The translations under genes were made by a program, and so were the position numbers. Below are positions 17,488-27,111 of a DNA stretch of 64,000 nucleotides, one piece after another (the first letter of the stretch is position 1; each line of letters begins with the position of its first letter). This stretch comes from Asparagopsis taxiformis (taxonomy: Eukaryota; Rhodophyta; Florideophyceae; Bonnemaisoniales; Bonnemaisoniaceae): assembly GCA_030407315.1 (NCBI GenBank), contig JALQPE010000172.1, positions 1-64,000 of the forward strand. The letters are read 5' to 3'. The notes beneath the pieces were generated by a model. The model was not told where the DNA came from. It was given only the letters and a program-made list of their open reading frames with translations, and did not search any database.

Positions 17488-19785
17488 ATGGCTGTACCAG
17501 CCCCTTCATCCCTTCCGCTTCAGCTTGATTATCTGGTCATTATTGATTTGGAGGCCACATGCGATGATCCCAACGACCCGCACCGCCCTGAAATCGTTGA
17601 GTTTCCTTGGTTGGTTTTCGATCTCCGCACCAATTCCGTCCTAGACCACAAGCAAATATTTGTTACTCCGCGCTGGAATGCCAACCCCAATCCGCCACCC
17701 GAAGCTGTTCGCGGCCTTGGCACTGACGTGGCCTTTGCCCAATCATTGGTAGAAGCCGTTATGCAGTTTGACTCGTATATCTATCAGTCGTTTGTGGTCA
17801 CTGGAAAGAGCTTTTGCCTCATGACCGATGGTCACTGGGATTTGAAGCATCTTCTATTCGTTGAGGCAGCACGTAAGGCCATTGTCCTCGCCCCCCATTT
17901 CCGCACCTATATCAACCTCCGAGCTGAAGTTGCTCGATGTTATCCTAATGCGCCAATACCAAGCGATAGGAAAACAATCTTCTCTTACTTGGATATATCT
18001 ACTGAGAAGAGAGCCAGTGGTCTAGATGAGTGTATAGCTCTAGCTGCTGTTGTCTCCCGCCTGATCAATGACGGTCATCACTTTTCAACCCCTGAAGTTA
18101 TATCCGACTATGAATGGTCAACCTTGCCAGCACGCATTCCAGCCATTGCCACCCCCGTCACCTCTGCAGTTCCAGTTGGTGGCATCATACGTTTGCGTGG
18201 TTTACCATGGAGTTGTACGGAGCAACACATTGAAGAGTTTCTACATGGAATTACAATAGTTCCATCAGGCATTCATTTTGTGCGCAATAGTAATGGAAAA
18301 GCGACTGGCGAAGCCTTTGTCCAGTTAGACTCTCCAGAGTCGGTCAATCATGCACTGGCTCGCGATAAGCAGTCAATGGGACGCCGATATATTGAAGTGT
18401 TCAAGTCTTCTCCAGTAGATATGTCCAATCATCTTGGCAGGGCCGACGCACGCCGCCATATGCATACACCCAGTTATAACAGCAGCACTTCAAGCAAGGG
18501 CCAATCTAACTTAGTAGTCAGCTCATCTGCAAAGACGCATCATATACCTGGTCAGTTCTCTGCTACAGCATCTCCGTCATCACAGCGGTCCACTGGAAGT
18601 GTAGTGCAGGATTTTGTGAAGCCAGCTTCTTCACAAATTCAGTCTGTAGTTCTCACTTCTTCTGGAAATGCTGCAATTCAAACCCCCAATTCCACATCAA
18701 GGACACCACGACAGCTGGGAGGTCGTGGACACAAGGACGACGCTCCTATTATTCCATCCAACCACCTTTCCGCGAGTGGTAGCAGCACAGGGTTATCTTA
18801 TGTTGTCAAGGTGACTGGCCTACCAAAAACAGCAGCTGCGGATGATCTTTTGCCTATATTCGACGGTCTCGAGCTAGTTGGAGGAGGTATTCACATAGTT
18901 CCAGCGGCAAGTGGTTCGGAAGGTACGGGAGAGGCTTTCGTGGAACTCACCTCAGAGGCTTGGGCCAAAAAGGCTGTATCTCGAAGTGGTTCAGTTCTTC
19001 CCCGAGACGTTGGCGTGTCGAACAATCACAGCCCATATCTTGTCGAAATTAAGAAGAGCTCAGCTTCACAGCTTCGCAATGCGTTTGCTAGTCCAATAGT
19101 GCCAAGTTCTGACAGTAACTCTCATGCAAGTGGAGAAGCTCAGCGTGATAGAGGGAGACGGAATACGACTAATGGCAAGGGGGGACAAACTACCGGGGAG
19201 ACGTTTTATTTTATTCGTATTCGTGTTATGGACGATTCCATCGAAACAGAGCAATTGCGAGATTTGTTTGACAAATGCAATATTAGTGATGGTGAAATCA
19301 AGTTTATAAGGGGTCTATCAGGGGATAGTAATGGAGTTGAGGGAGATAAGGGCGCTGGGCGAGAGCGGTTAGCAAGGGCATCTTTCAAGACAAAAGAGGC
19401 TAGAGATCATGCGCTCATGGCTAGCAAGCGATCAACATTTCTTGGTGGACATCAGGTGCAGCTTGAAGATGGGGGTAGTGATTCTAAGTATTCAAAAGCA
19501 GGGACAGGGAAGGCGAACGCAGGCTCTGCTGATGGGACAGTCAGTAATCCATCTCGGGTAGTTCGTATGCGTGGACTGCCTTATACATCGAGCGAGTCTG
19601 ACATTGTACAGTTTTTTAGCGGTTACACTATTGCTCCTTCGGGTATTTCAAGGGGAAAGGATCGGCATGGTCGCGCAAGTGGGGAAGCTTGGGTGACTTT
19701 TTTGACCGCAGAGGATGCCAGGGAGGTAGTTGCCAAGCTGGACAAGGCACATATGGGTAACCGTTACATAGAACTTAAATTTTAG
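17488..19785 (+). CDS. ESRP-like RNA-binding protein: exonuclease-fold domain plus four RRMs (765 aa)
   Basis: The start is the ATG at 17488 (a GTG precedes it). Residues about 13-200 form a DEDD exonuclease-like domain: DLEAT at 20-24 and a later Asp in TDGHWD, but the final H-x4-D is replaced (A176, E181). Residues about 232-310, 433-520, 568-655 and 690-765 are RRMs of the hnRNP H/ESRP (quasi-RRM) type, with RLRGLPWS and RMRGLPYT as their RNP-like starts. A segment GKSFCLMTDG, followed by an Ala/Lys-rich helix and a PHFRTYINLR stretch, resembles the degenerate exonuclease-like domain of animal ESRP/Fusilli splicing regulators. The linkers are Ser/Thr-rich and disordered. A likely role is RNA binding and splicing or mRNA regulation, probably without nuclease activity. 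Confidence 0.85.
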   Translation: MAVPAPSSLPLQLDYLVIIDLEATCDDPNDPHRPEIVEFPWLVFDLRTNSVLDHKQIFVTPRWNANPNPPPEAVRGLGTDVAFAQSLVEAVMQFDSYIYQSFVVTGKSFCLMTDGHWDLKHLLFVEAARKAIVLAPHFRTYINLRAEVARCYPNAPIPSDRKTIFSYLDISTEKRASGLDECIALAAVVSRLINDGHHFSTPEVISDYEWSTLPARIPAIATPVTSAVPVGGIIRLRGLPWSCTEQHIEEFLHGITIVPSGIHFVRNSNGKATGEAFVQLDSPESVNHALARDKQSMGRRYIEVFKSSPVDMSNHLGRADARRHMHTPSYNSSTSSKGQSNLVVSSSAKTHHIPGQFSATASPSSQRSTGSVVQDFVKPASSQIQSVVLTSSGNAAIQTPNSTSRTPRQLGGRGHKDDAPIIPSNHLSASGSSTGLSYVVKVTGLPKTAAADDLLPIFDGLELVGGGIHIVPAASGSEGTGEAFVELTSEAWAKKAVSRSGSVLPRDVGVSNNHSPYLVEIKKSSASQLRNAFASPIVPSSDSNSHASGEAQRDRGRRNTTNGKGGQTTGETFYFIRIRVMDDSIETEQLRDLFDKCNISDGEIKFIRGLSGDSNGVEGDKGAGRERLARASFKTKEARDHALMASKRSTFLGGHQVQLEDGGSDSKYSKAGTGKANAGSADGTVSNPSRVVRMRGLPYTSSESDIVQFFSGYTIAPSGISRGKDRHGRASGEAWVTFLTAEDAREVVAKLDKAHMGNRYIELKF

Positions 19786-19888
19786 AGGGGATGATACCAT
19801 CGTTGTACTGCAGCTAGACGGGAATAATGTTCACTAGGTCTTGGTAACAGTTGTCCATGTTTTACTCCCTGGTATCCGACGCATTAGA

Positions 19889-21106
19889 TCATGAGGATTC
19901 GCTTGCACCATTCACAAGGAACACGCTTGCGTTCTTGAAGTCATCGATGATAGGATTAAATCCGTCCTGACAAGTGGTAGATACTTTGTCCTCATCTGAT
20001 GAAAATTGTCGAAAGAAATCCTGCTGGCTGAGTATCTGTTGGATACTAGAAGTCCCATCTCTCGAAAGTGTGCGATATGCGTGATGGAGCTGATTGAAGT
20101 CAGTTGGAAACATAATGTCTACTTTCCCAAAAGGGGCACTATGAAATGAATCGTATACGACAGCAGTTCCTCTCTCTATTCTTTGTACGATAGGTCCGTT
20201 GTGTCCAGATGACGCTCCCGGAAGTGAATGAAAATCAGCAAGGGTAATGGATGCGTGTGGCAGTGCTTGTGTGATCTCTCGGAGAAGTTGATAGAATACT
20301 GTTGGAACCCAAATGTACGAAGAGCCTGCAGAGATAAGCTTTTCGAAATGAGTTTGCAAGGCGTTGAAAAGAGAATGCGGGTTACCAGTAGATAGAATGC
20401 CATGTGCTTGAATGGCCTCGCGCGTGAGGTTATCTATGTGAGTGGACCATTGTAAGCTATGCCCTAGCTTGTCATCTAGAAGCACATGGGCTTGTTGTAA
20501 TTGGCCTTCTGTTTCTCTTACGAGGTCGTGCGGAAGGTTATCTAAAACTTCCATTGCTATTATGTGACAATGAGTATGTTGCAAGTTGCGCCGAAGGGTC
20601 GGTCGACGGTTGAGGCCAGAAAACCATTCTAGACAGTGGGCATTGTGTACGACGGCATGTCCACTTTTGATCCATTGATCGAGGACTTTGGATTGGAGGG
20701 CAGCGAGCGGGGACGAGATTTCGATGATGTTGTAGGTGACTCTGGCCAGTAAATCAGGATTTGTGCGGGACCACAGATTCAATACATCGCTTGCCAATGT
20801 TGCTCGACCGGCGCCGATCTCGATAATGTTAACGGGGGTGTCGGTCGTTTGCAGTGCACTCTCTAGGCGGTTTGCAACAGCATGGGAGAAGAAGGGAGAG
20901 AAGAGCTCCACAGGTGTGAGCCAGCCGTGCTGCTTGCTAGCATAAACTTGGGCGACAGCGGCGTGATAAGCTTTGGCTGAGGCGATGTCTGTTAGTCGCA
21001 GATGATTGGTATGCTTCAAGACGGGCGAAGCGGCGGAGGAAAAGTAGCCGTGGATGGGATGATAGAGGGAGCGTTGGATGAAATCGCGAACAAGGAGACG
21101 ACGCAT
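19889..21106 (-). CDS. NDUFAF7: NDUFAF7/MidA-type arginine methyltransferase (405 aa)
   Basis: The SAM-binding motif IIEIGAGRATLASDVL is clear near residue 95, followed by an acidic IIEIS motif and, later, a MEVLDNLPHD segment characteristic of the PF02636 family. NDUFAF7 dimethylates an arginine of the complex I subunit NDUFS2 during assembly in mitochondria. The start is taken at the ATG 21106, where the conserved domain begins almost at once; no obvious presequence is visible, so an upstream exon or a start further 5' is possible. The gene ends 104 bp from the convergent ESRP-like gene and lies downstream of DLST on the same strand. Confidence 0.88.
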   Translation of the reverse strand: MRRLLVRDFIQRSLYHPIHGYFSSAASPVLKHTNHLRLTDIASAKAYHAAVAQVYASKQHGWLTPVELFSPFFSHAVANRLESALQTTDTPVNIIEIGAGRATLASDVLNLWSRTNPDLLARVTYNIIEISSPLAALQSKVLDQWIKSGHAVVHNAHCLEWFSGLNRRPTLRRNLQHTHCHIIAMEVLDNLPHDLVRETEGQLQQAHVLLDDKLGHSLQWSTHIDNLTREAIQAHGILSTGNPHSLFNALQTHFEKLISAGSSYIWVPTVFYQLLREITQALPHASITLADFHSLPGASSGHNGPIVQRIERGTAVVYDSFHSAPFGKVDIMFPTDFNQLHHAYRTLSRDGTSSIQQILSQQDFFRQFSSDEDKVSTTCQDGFNPIIDDFKNASVFLVNGASESS

Positions 21107-21251
21107 GGCACGGTCTGAATCAAGAAAAGATGCCAAAATTTCAGGTTGGGATGGAGATGCCCAGTATCTTTACAAGTTGCACGTGTTCGCCAAAAACAAA
21201 AATACAGGGCGCCTGCGCGCGGAGCGACCACTGTCTACGATATGTTGCAAC

Positions 21252-22505
21252 TCAGATATCAATCTCCAACAGTAAACGACGCGGATCCTCAATCAGCATC
21301 TTGACTCTTCGCAAGAATGTTACCGCCTCCCTACCATCAATTAAACGATGATCGTAGCTCAGAGCCACATACATCATGGGCCGAATCACAACTTGATCAT
21401 CTACAACGACCGGACGCTTCTGGATTATGTGCATACCAAGAATGGCGCTCTGTGGCATGTTCAATATAGGAGTACTTAACAAGCTGCCAAACACGCCGCC
21501 ATTACTAATCGTAAACGTACCGCCCTGCATTTCTTCAAGCGTCAAATCACCCGTCCTTGCACGTTGTCCTAGCGACACAATTGTCTTCTCAATGGTGGCA
21601 AAATTCATGTTCTCACACCCACGAACTGCCGGTACAACAAGACCTTTTGGCGTCGAGACAGCAACAGAGATGTCGACGTAATCACGATAGACGATATCAT
21701 TGCCATCTATGAAAGCGTTGACTTCTGGCTGTTCCTGTAAAGCTACAGTGCAAGCCTTGACAAAGGCCGACATGAATCCTAGCTTAGCACCATGACGCTC
21801 CTCAAACGCATCCTTGAATTCACGACGAAGATCGATAAGAGCAGACATATCCATTTCATTAAATGTTGTCAACATGGCGGCTGTGTTCTGTGCTTCCTTG
21901 AGACGCTCTGCAATCCTCTTACGCATGCGAGTCATTGCAACGCGGCGTTCACCACTATCAGAGAGATTGCGAGGCGGCTCCACTTTCATTGGGGTGGGCT
22001 CGACGGCGCGCTGCGGCTCAGCTGCAGCAGGTGGGACAGCTTGCGAGCTGGATTGCTCTTTTGGCTCTGGCGGGGGAGCAACTGCGGCTTGAGCATCATA
22101 ATCAATCAATCCGAGTTGGGCGCCGACGGCGACCACCTCACCCTCCTCCACAGAGCGCTCCACGAGCACGCCTCCCTTCTCTGCTCGCACATCGACAACA
22201 ATCTTGTCCGTCTCCAATTGAACGAGTACCTGATCTTCGGCAACACCTTGACCGGGAGTAACTAGCCATTCGGCTACTGTGCCCTCGGTAATACTCTCGC
22301 CCATTTCAGGGACGGGCAGCGGTTGCGAAGCGAGCATGCGCAACGATGGTCGTGCATGACGAGGGAGTGCGCGAGGCTGGGCGAGATGACGCGAAATAAG
22401 GCGGATTGCCCGCGATGCGCGAATCATTTTGACAATGGATGAGCGTCGCAACGACGATGGCGATTCGCACGGCCGCGTTGCTGACGTTGATCGATTGCTA
22501 TTCAT
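21252..22505 (-). CDS. DLST: Dihydrolipoyl succinyltransferase, 2-oxoglutarate dehydrogenase E2 (417 aa)
   Basis: It transfers succinyl groups from lipoate to CoA in the TCA cycle. An Arg/Ser-rich N-terminus (about 1-60) looks like a mitochondrial presequence. The lipoyl domain follows with the modifiable Lys in [10 protein letters not shown] short Pro/Glu-rich linker leads directly to the catalytic acyltransferase domain, which ends with the [11 protein letters not shown] active-site motif. There is no peripheral-subunit-binding domain, as in other eukaryotic DLSTs. A second ATG near residue 27 could also serve as start. It is tandem with NDUFAF7, 145 bp apart, both for mitochondria. Confidence 0.95.
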   Translation of the reverse strand: MNSNRSTSATRPCESPSSLRRSSIVKMIRASRAIRLISRHLAQPRALPRHARPSLRMLASQPLPVPEMGESITEGTVAEWLVTPGQGVAEDQVLVQLETDKIVVDVRAEKGGVLVERSVEEGEVVAVGAQLGLIDYDAQAAVAPPPEPKEQSSSQAVPPAAAEPQRAVEPTPMKVEPPRNLSDSGERRVAMTRMRKRIAERLKEAQNTAAMLTTFNEMDMSALIDLRREFKDAFEERHGAKLGFMSAFVKACTVALQEQPEVNAFIDGNDIVYRDYVDISVAVSTPKGLVVPAVRGCENMNFATIEKTIVSLGQRARTGDLTLEEMQGGTFTISNGGVFGSLLSTPILNMPQSAILGMHIIQKRPVVVDDQVVIRPMMYVALSYDHRLIDGREAVTFLRRVKMLIEDPRRLLLEIDI

Positions 22506-22856
22506 CGATATCGTGATGGGATCCGTTATGTTTCGTTACACGCGAGCCACGTGGAAGGCAAGCACAATTGAAACCAAAAAGCAAAAGTCTGGAAGGCAAA
22601 AATGAAAAGTTTTGAAAAATATTTCAACTGCTGCGTTCTGGAAACTTCGTTGACAAAATTCACGCCGATTCGATTGGTAGAGGCGTGGGCGGGTGGTATG
22701 TACTAATCATGTTACGACCTTGTCGCGGACAGGGATCAATTAGCCGCAAACTCTCTTCATATACACCCGCGTCGCCTGCGTGCATTCAGCTTCTAACTCG
22801 CTCGCTATTTCCAATTCAACTTCCCGAACAACTGTAGATCCATTCCTATTCTTAAC
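22506..22856. other. Divergent promoter region DLST / Hsp110
   Basis: 351 bp between two divergent starts. It contains an AT-rich core with a perfect heat-shock element (annotated separately) and further GAA/TTC blocks close by at about 22560-22635. No gene seen. Confidence 0.6.
22636..22648. promoter_or_regulatory. Heat-shock element, three alternating pentamers
   Basis: TTCTGGAAACTTC matches the consensus TTCnnGAAnnTTC without a mismatch, 209 bp upstream of the Hsp110 ATG. Heat-shock factor trimers bind this pattern. A looser GAAaaatatTTC lies just 5' of it. Confidence 0.75.
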
Positions 22857-25439
22857 ATGGCATGCGCCGGCATTGATTTTGGTACCAAGACCTCTGTGGT
22901 TGCTATTGCGCGACGTGGTGGCATCGATATCTGCGCAAACGAAGTTTCCAATCGCGCCACGCCCTCCGTAGTCTCTTTCCAAGCTTCCGAGCGTCATGTA
23001 GGCGAGGCTGGTGCCAGTATTGCTGCTCAGAACCATCGCAATACCGTCTCCGCTTTGCAGCGTCTCCTCGGTATTTCGCCCACCTCCCAATTTGCCAAGT
23101 CGGAGGCAGCGCGTCTCACCTGTCCAATCGTACCTGAACCTGGTACTGGCTGTTCCGCTATACGCGTCTCCTATACTGGCGTAGAAGACGATGACAGCTC
23201 TCCCGCTCCTGGCGAATCCATCTTTTCCATGCAAGCTGTTTGTGCCATGTTTCTATCAAAGTTGATGGATACTGCATCAGCAGAATATAAGGCCCCTGTC
23301 AAGGATCTCGTCATTTCCGTTCCTGCATACTACACTGAAGCACAACGAAGAGCTATTCTCGATTGTGCAGCCATTGCCAACCTCAATGTATTGCAGGTAA
23401 TTAACGAACATGCCGCAATTGCTCTGTCTTATGGAATTTTCCGAACAAAAGAACTACCAGAGTCCAATCCCATCAAGGTCGCTTTTGTGGACATTGGTGA
23501 AGCTTCCACAACGGTTTCCATCACTGCATTTACCAATTCGCGATGCGATGTGCTATCTGTTGCCTCTGATCCTTCCCTGGGTGGTCGTGACCTTGATGAC
23601 ATTATTGTCAACAAGTTTGCTGCACAGTTCAAAGAACGCTATCACATTGATGTCCTTAGTAAGCCCAAACCCTCTGCGCGTTTAAGGAAAGATTGTGAGA
23701 AAGTGAAAAAGATTCTATCTGCTAATCCTGAAGCTCCTCTAAACATTGAATGCCTCATGGATGATGTAGACGTGAATGGCCACATCAAGCGTTCCGACCT
23801 AGAGGAAATTGCTGCTCCACTCCTGGATCGTATCCGTGAAGTATGTGAGAAGGCAATTGCTGGCGCGGGCTTGCAGTCCGACGAGAAGCTGTCTGCGGTC
23901 GAAATTGTCGGCGCTAGTACGAGGGTCCCTGCATTCAAGAAAGTTATCAACGACACATTCGCAGTGGTTGGAGCACCACTTCGTACTACCCTCAATATGG
24001 ATGAGTGCATTGCACGGGGCTGTGCACTTATGGCTGCAATGCGCTCACCAGCTTTCAAGGTCCGCGATTACATTGTCAGCGATGTTGCCACTCTCGCTCT
24101 TGATGCCGAAAAGATTTTCACCGATGGCACCCCACCTGAGACACTGACCCTTGTTCCAAAGGGAAATACGATTCCTTGCTTCAAAGCTATGACGTTTAGG
24201 TCACCAGGCCCGTTATCGGTGAATATCCGTTACAGCGATCCATCTTTGCTCCCTGTAGGAGAAGAGGCCGCCCAAATTTGCAGTTATCTCATTGAGGCGC
24301 CGCTCGATGCTGACGCTAAAGTTCGCACAAAAGTTCGCGTGACTGAAAACAATACTGTGGAAGTAACAAGCGCTCAGTTGATCAAAGAAGTTGAGGTAGA
24401 GGAAGAGGTTCCGGTCAAGGTGGAAACTCCTGCTACCCCAGCTGAGAATGGTACAGATACGACAATGAAGGATGCCGATGGTGCAGACGCACCAAAGGAT
24501 GTAGCTGAGCCAGCAATGGAAACCGAGCCGGCGCCTGTAACTGAGAAGCGAATAGTCAAAAAGTCTAAGACTACTGAGCTCAACATTATTCGATTGCCGG
24601 GGATTGGATGCGGGTTGACACCTGAACTTGTCTCAGCAGCTACCGAGAAAGAGGCGAAAATGAAGGCGAACGACTTATATATTAAGGAGAGGTCTGAAGC
24701 TATGAATTCGCTTGAGGCATATGTTTACGATTTGCGCAGTCGTATTGACGAATATTCTGGTGACCTCAAGGATTATGGACCAGCAGAGCTTCGAACTTCT
24801 CTGAAGAGCGATCTGGATAGTACAGAAGATTGGATCTATTCGGAGGAAGCGGAGTCTGCATCGAAGAGTGCATTTGTTTCGAGAAAGGATCAGCTAATTG
24901 CGAAATCGACCCCATTAACTTACCGAAAGAAAGAATTTGAGGAGAGGCCAGTTCGTATCAATATTCTGCAAGCATCTATCGATGCATACAAACAAGTAGC
25001 ACTACCTGGTGTGGAGGAATATGCGCACATTTCGGATGAAAGCAAGAACACTTTACTGAAGTGTGTCGAGAGCGCTGGTATATGGTTGAAGCAGGAGTTA
25101 GGCAAGCAGGAGATTCTGCCAAAAGATGTTGATCCAGTTCTCACTTGTGCAGCTCTGAATGCGAAACTTATTGAAATTGATGCGGTGTGCAAACCGATAC
25201 AGAACACGCCGAAGCCGAAACCGAAAGAAGAAAAGCCAGAGCGCAAGGCAGATGATAAGAGCAGTCAACCTGCTGCGGAGACAGCAGAGGAAAACGTGTC
25301 CAAGGAGAATGAGGCGAATGGGGATAGCGCTATGCCAGAAGCGAAGGAAAATGGAGTTGCAGCGGAAGATGCTGCGTCCAAAGGCGAGAGCATGGACGTG
25401 GATAAAGACTCTTCAGTGCCCGTCTCTGAAAAGGCCTAA
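22857..25439 (+). CDS. Hsp110/SSE-type Hsp70 superfamily chaperone (860 aa)
   Basis: An Hsp70-type nucleotide-binding domain fills about residues 1-385, starting IDFGTKTSVVAI; the second phosphate motif is seen as VDIGEASTTVSI. The substrate-binding region is enlarged: an acidic loop (about 505-565) interrupts the beta domain, and a long helical lid follows. The C-terminus is acidic with MDVDKD. These are Hsp110 traits and separate it from ordinary Hsp70, which ends in EEVD. Hsp110s act as nucleotide exchange factors for cytosolic Hsp70 and help in disaggregation. The heat-shock element upstream suggests stress induction. BiP-like ER retention signals and a signal peptide are absent. Confidence 0.92.
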   Translation: MACAGIDFGTKTSVVAIARRGGIDICANEVSNRATPSVVSFQASERHVGEAGASIAAQNHRNTVSALQRLLGISPTSQFAKSEAARLTCPIVPEPGTGCSAIRVSYTGVEDDDSSPAPGESIFSMQAVCAMFLSKLMDTASAEYKAPVKDLVISVPAYYTEAQRRAILDCAAIANLNVLQVINEHAAIALSYGIFRTKELPESNPIKVAFVDIGEASTTVSITAFTNSRCDVLSVASDPSLGGRDLDDIIVNKFAAQFKERYHIDVLSKPKPSARLRKDCEKVKKILSANPEAPLNIECLMDDVDVNGHIKRSDLEEIAAPLLDRIREVCEKAIAGAGLQSDEKLSAVEIVGASTRVPAFKKVINDTFAVVGAPLRTTLNMDECIARGCALMAAMRSPAFKVRDYIVSDVATLALDAEKIFTDGTPPETLTLVPKGNTIPCFKAMTFRSPGPLSVNIRYSDPSLLPVGEEAAQICSYLIEAPLDADAKVRTKVRVTENNTVEVTSAQLIKEVEVEEEVPVKVETPATPAENGTDTTMKDADGADAPKDVAEPAMETEPAPVTEKRIVKKSKTTELNIIRLPGIGCGLTPELVSAATEKEAKMKANDLYIKERSEAMNSLEAYVYDLRSRIDEYSGDLKDYGPAELRTSLKSDLDSTEDWIYSEEAESASKSAFVSRKDQLIAKSTPLTYRKKEFEERPVRINILQASIDAYKQVALPGVEEYAHISDESKNTLLKCVESAGIWLKQELGKQEILPKDVDPVLTCAALNAKLIEIDAVCKPIQNTPKPKPKEEKPERKADDKSSQPAAETAEENVSKENEANGDSAMPEAKENGVAAEDAASKGESMDVDKDSSVPVSEKA

Positions 25440-26022
25440 GTTTCAGTGCTGCGTTGGCAAGTTTTTCAAATGGATCTGACTCGCTTTGTTGTCTACAAGC
25501 GACCAAGCATTTTCCGTGCGTGTTACTGCAACCACGGTCTCCTCTGATTATTCTACCCATCACTCAGCGGAATACCTGTTTAGAAGCTTTCTATTTACAA
25601 CATATGGCGATGTTAGCCTGTGGTAGAGTACGATTCAGCACACTGGATCGTACGTTCTAGTAGAATTAAAGGTAAGCTGCCCTTGAGAAGGCAGCTCGAG
25701 TGCTGGAAGCTTCACCTACAAATGCAGAACAATTGACCGAAATGATCAATGCAAAGCGGCAATTGTCCAACAGCTGGTTGTTGCGCGCAATAATTTCAGC
25801 TTTGCTCAAGCGTACATGGATTTCCAATGTCCATCATGATGATTCATATTGAATTGCGCGAATGCACATTCAATAGACTTTTGACAGATCCGCGTAGTGC
25901 CTGTGCATTTCAAGCAATGCGAGCTGAACGCATATCTTTCCCGCATAGATACATGTAGGCAACCCCGCATAGCTTCCCACGCATCACTTTAGTTGCGGAA
26001 CAATTTCATCGTCTTTCTCAAC
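25440..26022. other. Intergenic, nothing recognised
   Basis: 583 bp between two plus-strand genes. A short hairpin GCTGCC...GGCAGC near 25677-25697 is the only structure noticed. No tRNA or ORF. Confidence 0.4.
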
Positions 26023-27024
26023 ATGACCACAACAATCCTTCTTTGTTTGCTTGTTGCTTCAGCCCTGCGCTCGGCAGCAGTACCTGTCGCTACGGTTATG
26101 GGCTGCAAGCATCCTACCTCTGAGCTTTCAGCTGAAAAGGCAAAGTTCTGCTGCGAGCAATTCAATATGGGATGCACCCCTGAGGAGAGCGTTTCTGTAA
26201 GAAATGACGGTACCGAAACTGATCGTTCCCCAAAATCAACAGTTAACAAAAGCGACTTGAAGAGTGGTAACAGAAAGAAATCATTGGGAGCACCGTGTAG
26301 ACAATTTGGAATGGATTGTGCAGTTGGTCTGGAGTGTAGGCGAGGATACTGCTTTAGAAAGAGGAGCCGTGCTCATCTGGAAGAACTCATGGACAGAGGG
26401 AAAGCCATTGAAATTGAGGAGGAACTGAAGGTCGATGAGGGAACAGATGAAGAAACTGGAGACCCATTGCCGGCTCAAAAAGGACTCATTCTACATGGAC
26501 AATCAGTTGATGTAGGTGACAAGATCCCTCTAGAACTGCTGAAAACGAATGAGTCCGGCGGAACATCAGCTTGGCCATCGGTAAAACATGTGCGTGGAGA
26601 AGCGGCAAACAAAAACAGAACTGCCAAGACAGAAACGGGAGGACAATCCGGGGCTCAAAAGCGAATAACCTATGAGTCTGAGGAAACTGAGCTTGCCAAC
26701 AATATCGGGGATTTGTTGGCTTCAAAGCTTGGTCTCGCTTTGAATGCTGCTGAGATGAAAGGAATTCGAGAGCTTATTGCAGGAACTATAGATGAACGGG
26801 AAGAAAGGGAAGATGAACTGGAGGAAGAGGTTATTGATGCTGAAAAGGTTGCAGTTGTGTCCACACCGACGGTACGCAAAAATGAGAATCCAGGGAGGAA
26901 TGGCCATCGAAGAAACCAGTGCCCATCCGCGGACGAACATGATTCTCTGGTAACGAAGACTGCTAAAGCAGTATCGGACAAAATCATGGCAGTGGCTGCA
27001 GATGCTGTACATCTCAAGATCTGA
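26023..27024 (+). CDS. Secreted hypothetical protein with short Cys cluster (333 aa)
   Basis: The first ATG in frame is at 26023, giving a classic signal peptide (hydrophobic residues 4-16, cleavage near residue 20). The mature N-terminus has a CC-containing cluster, and about residues 87-113 hold a second group of four Cys of the form CRQFGMDCAVGLECRRGYCF, resembling small disulfide knots of secreted proteins. The rest is highly charged, Glu/Lys-rich and probably disordered or helical, ending with a hydrophobic-spaced helix. No family recognised. It may be an extracellular or vacuolar protein. Confidence 0.7.
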   Translation: MTTTILLCLLVASALRSAAVPVATVMGCKHPTSELSAEKAKFCCEQFNMGCTPEESVSVRNDGTETDRSPKSTVNKSDLKSGNRKKSLGAPCRQFGMDCAVGLECRRGYCFRKRSRAHLEELMDRGKAIEIEEELKVDEGTDEETGDPLPAQKGLILHGQSVDVGDKIPLELLKTNESGGTSAWPSVKHVRGEAANKNRTAKTETGGQSGAQKRITYESEETELANNIGDLLASKLGLALNAAEMKGIRELIAGTIDEREEREDELEEEVIDAEKVAVVSTPTVRKNENPGRNGHRRNQCPSADEHDSLVTKTAKAVSDKIMAVAADAVHLKI

Positions 27025-27111
27025 GACGCAAATGCTCCTTAGAATATATGTGAATAGAGCAAACTCTCACAAACCAAAGGATTAAAACTCTTCTCGTTTA
27101 CAACTACTATG

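Noticed and set aside
25677..25697. Hairpin GCTGCC...GGCAGC as a possible RNA gene
   Set aside because: Too short and without promoter or family features.
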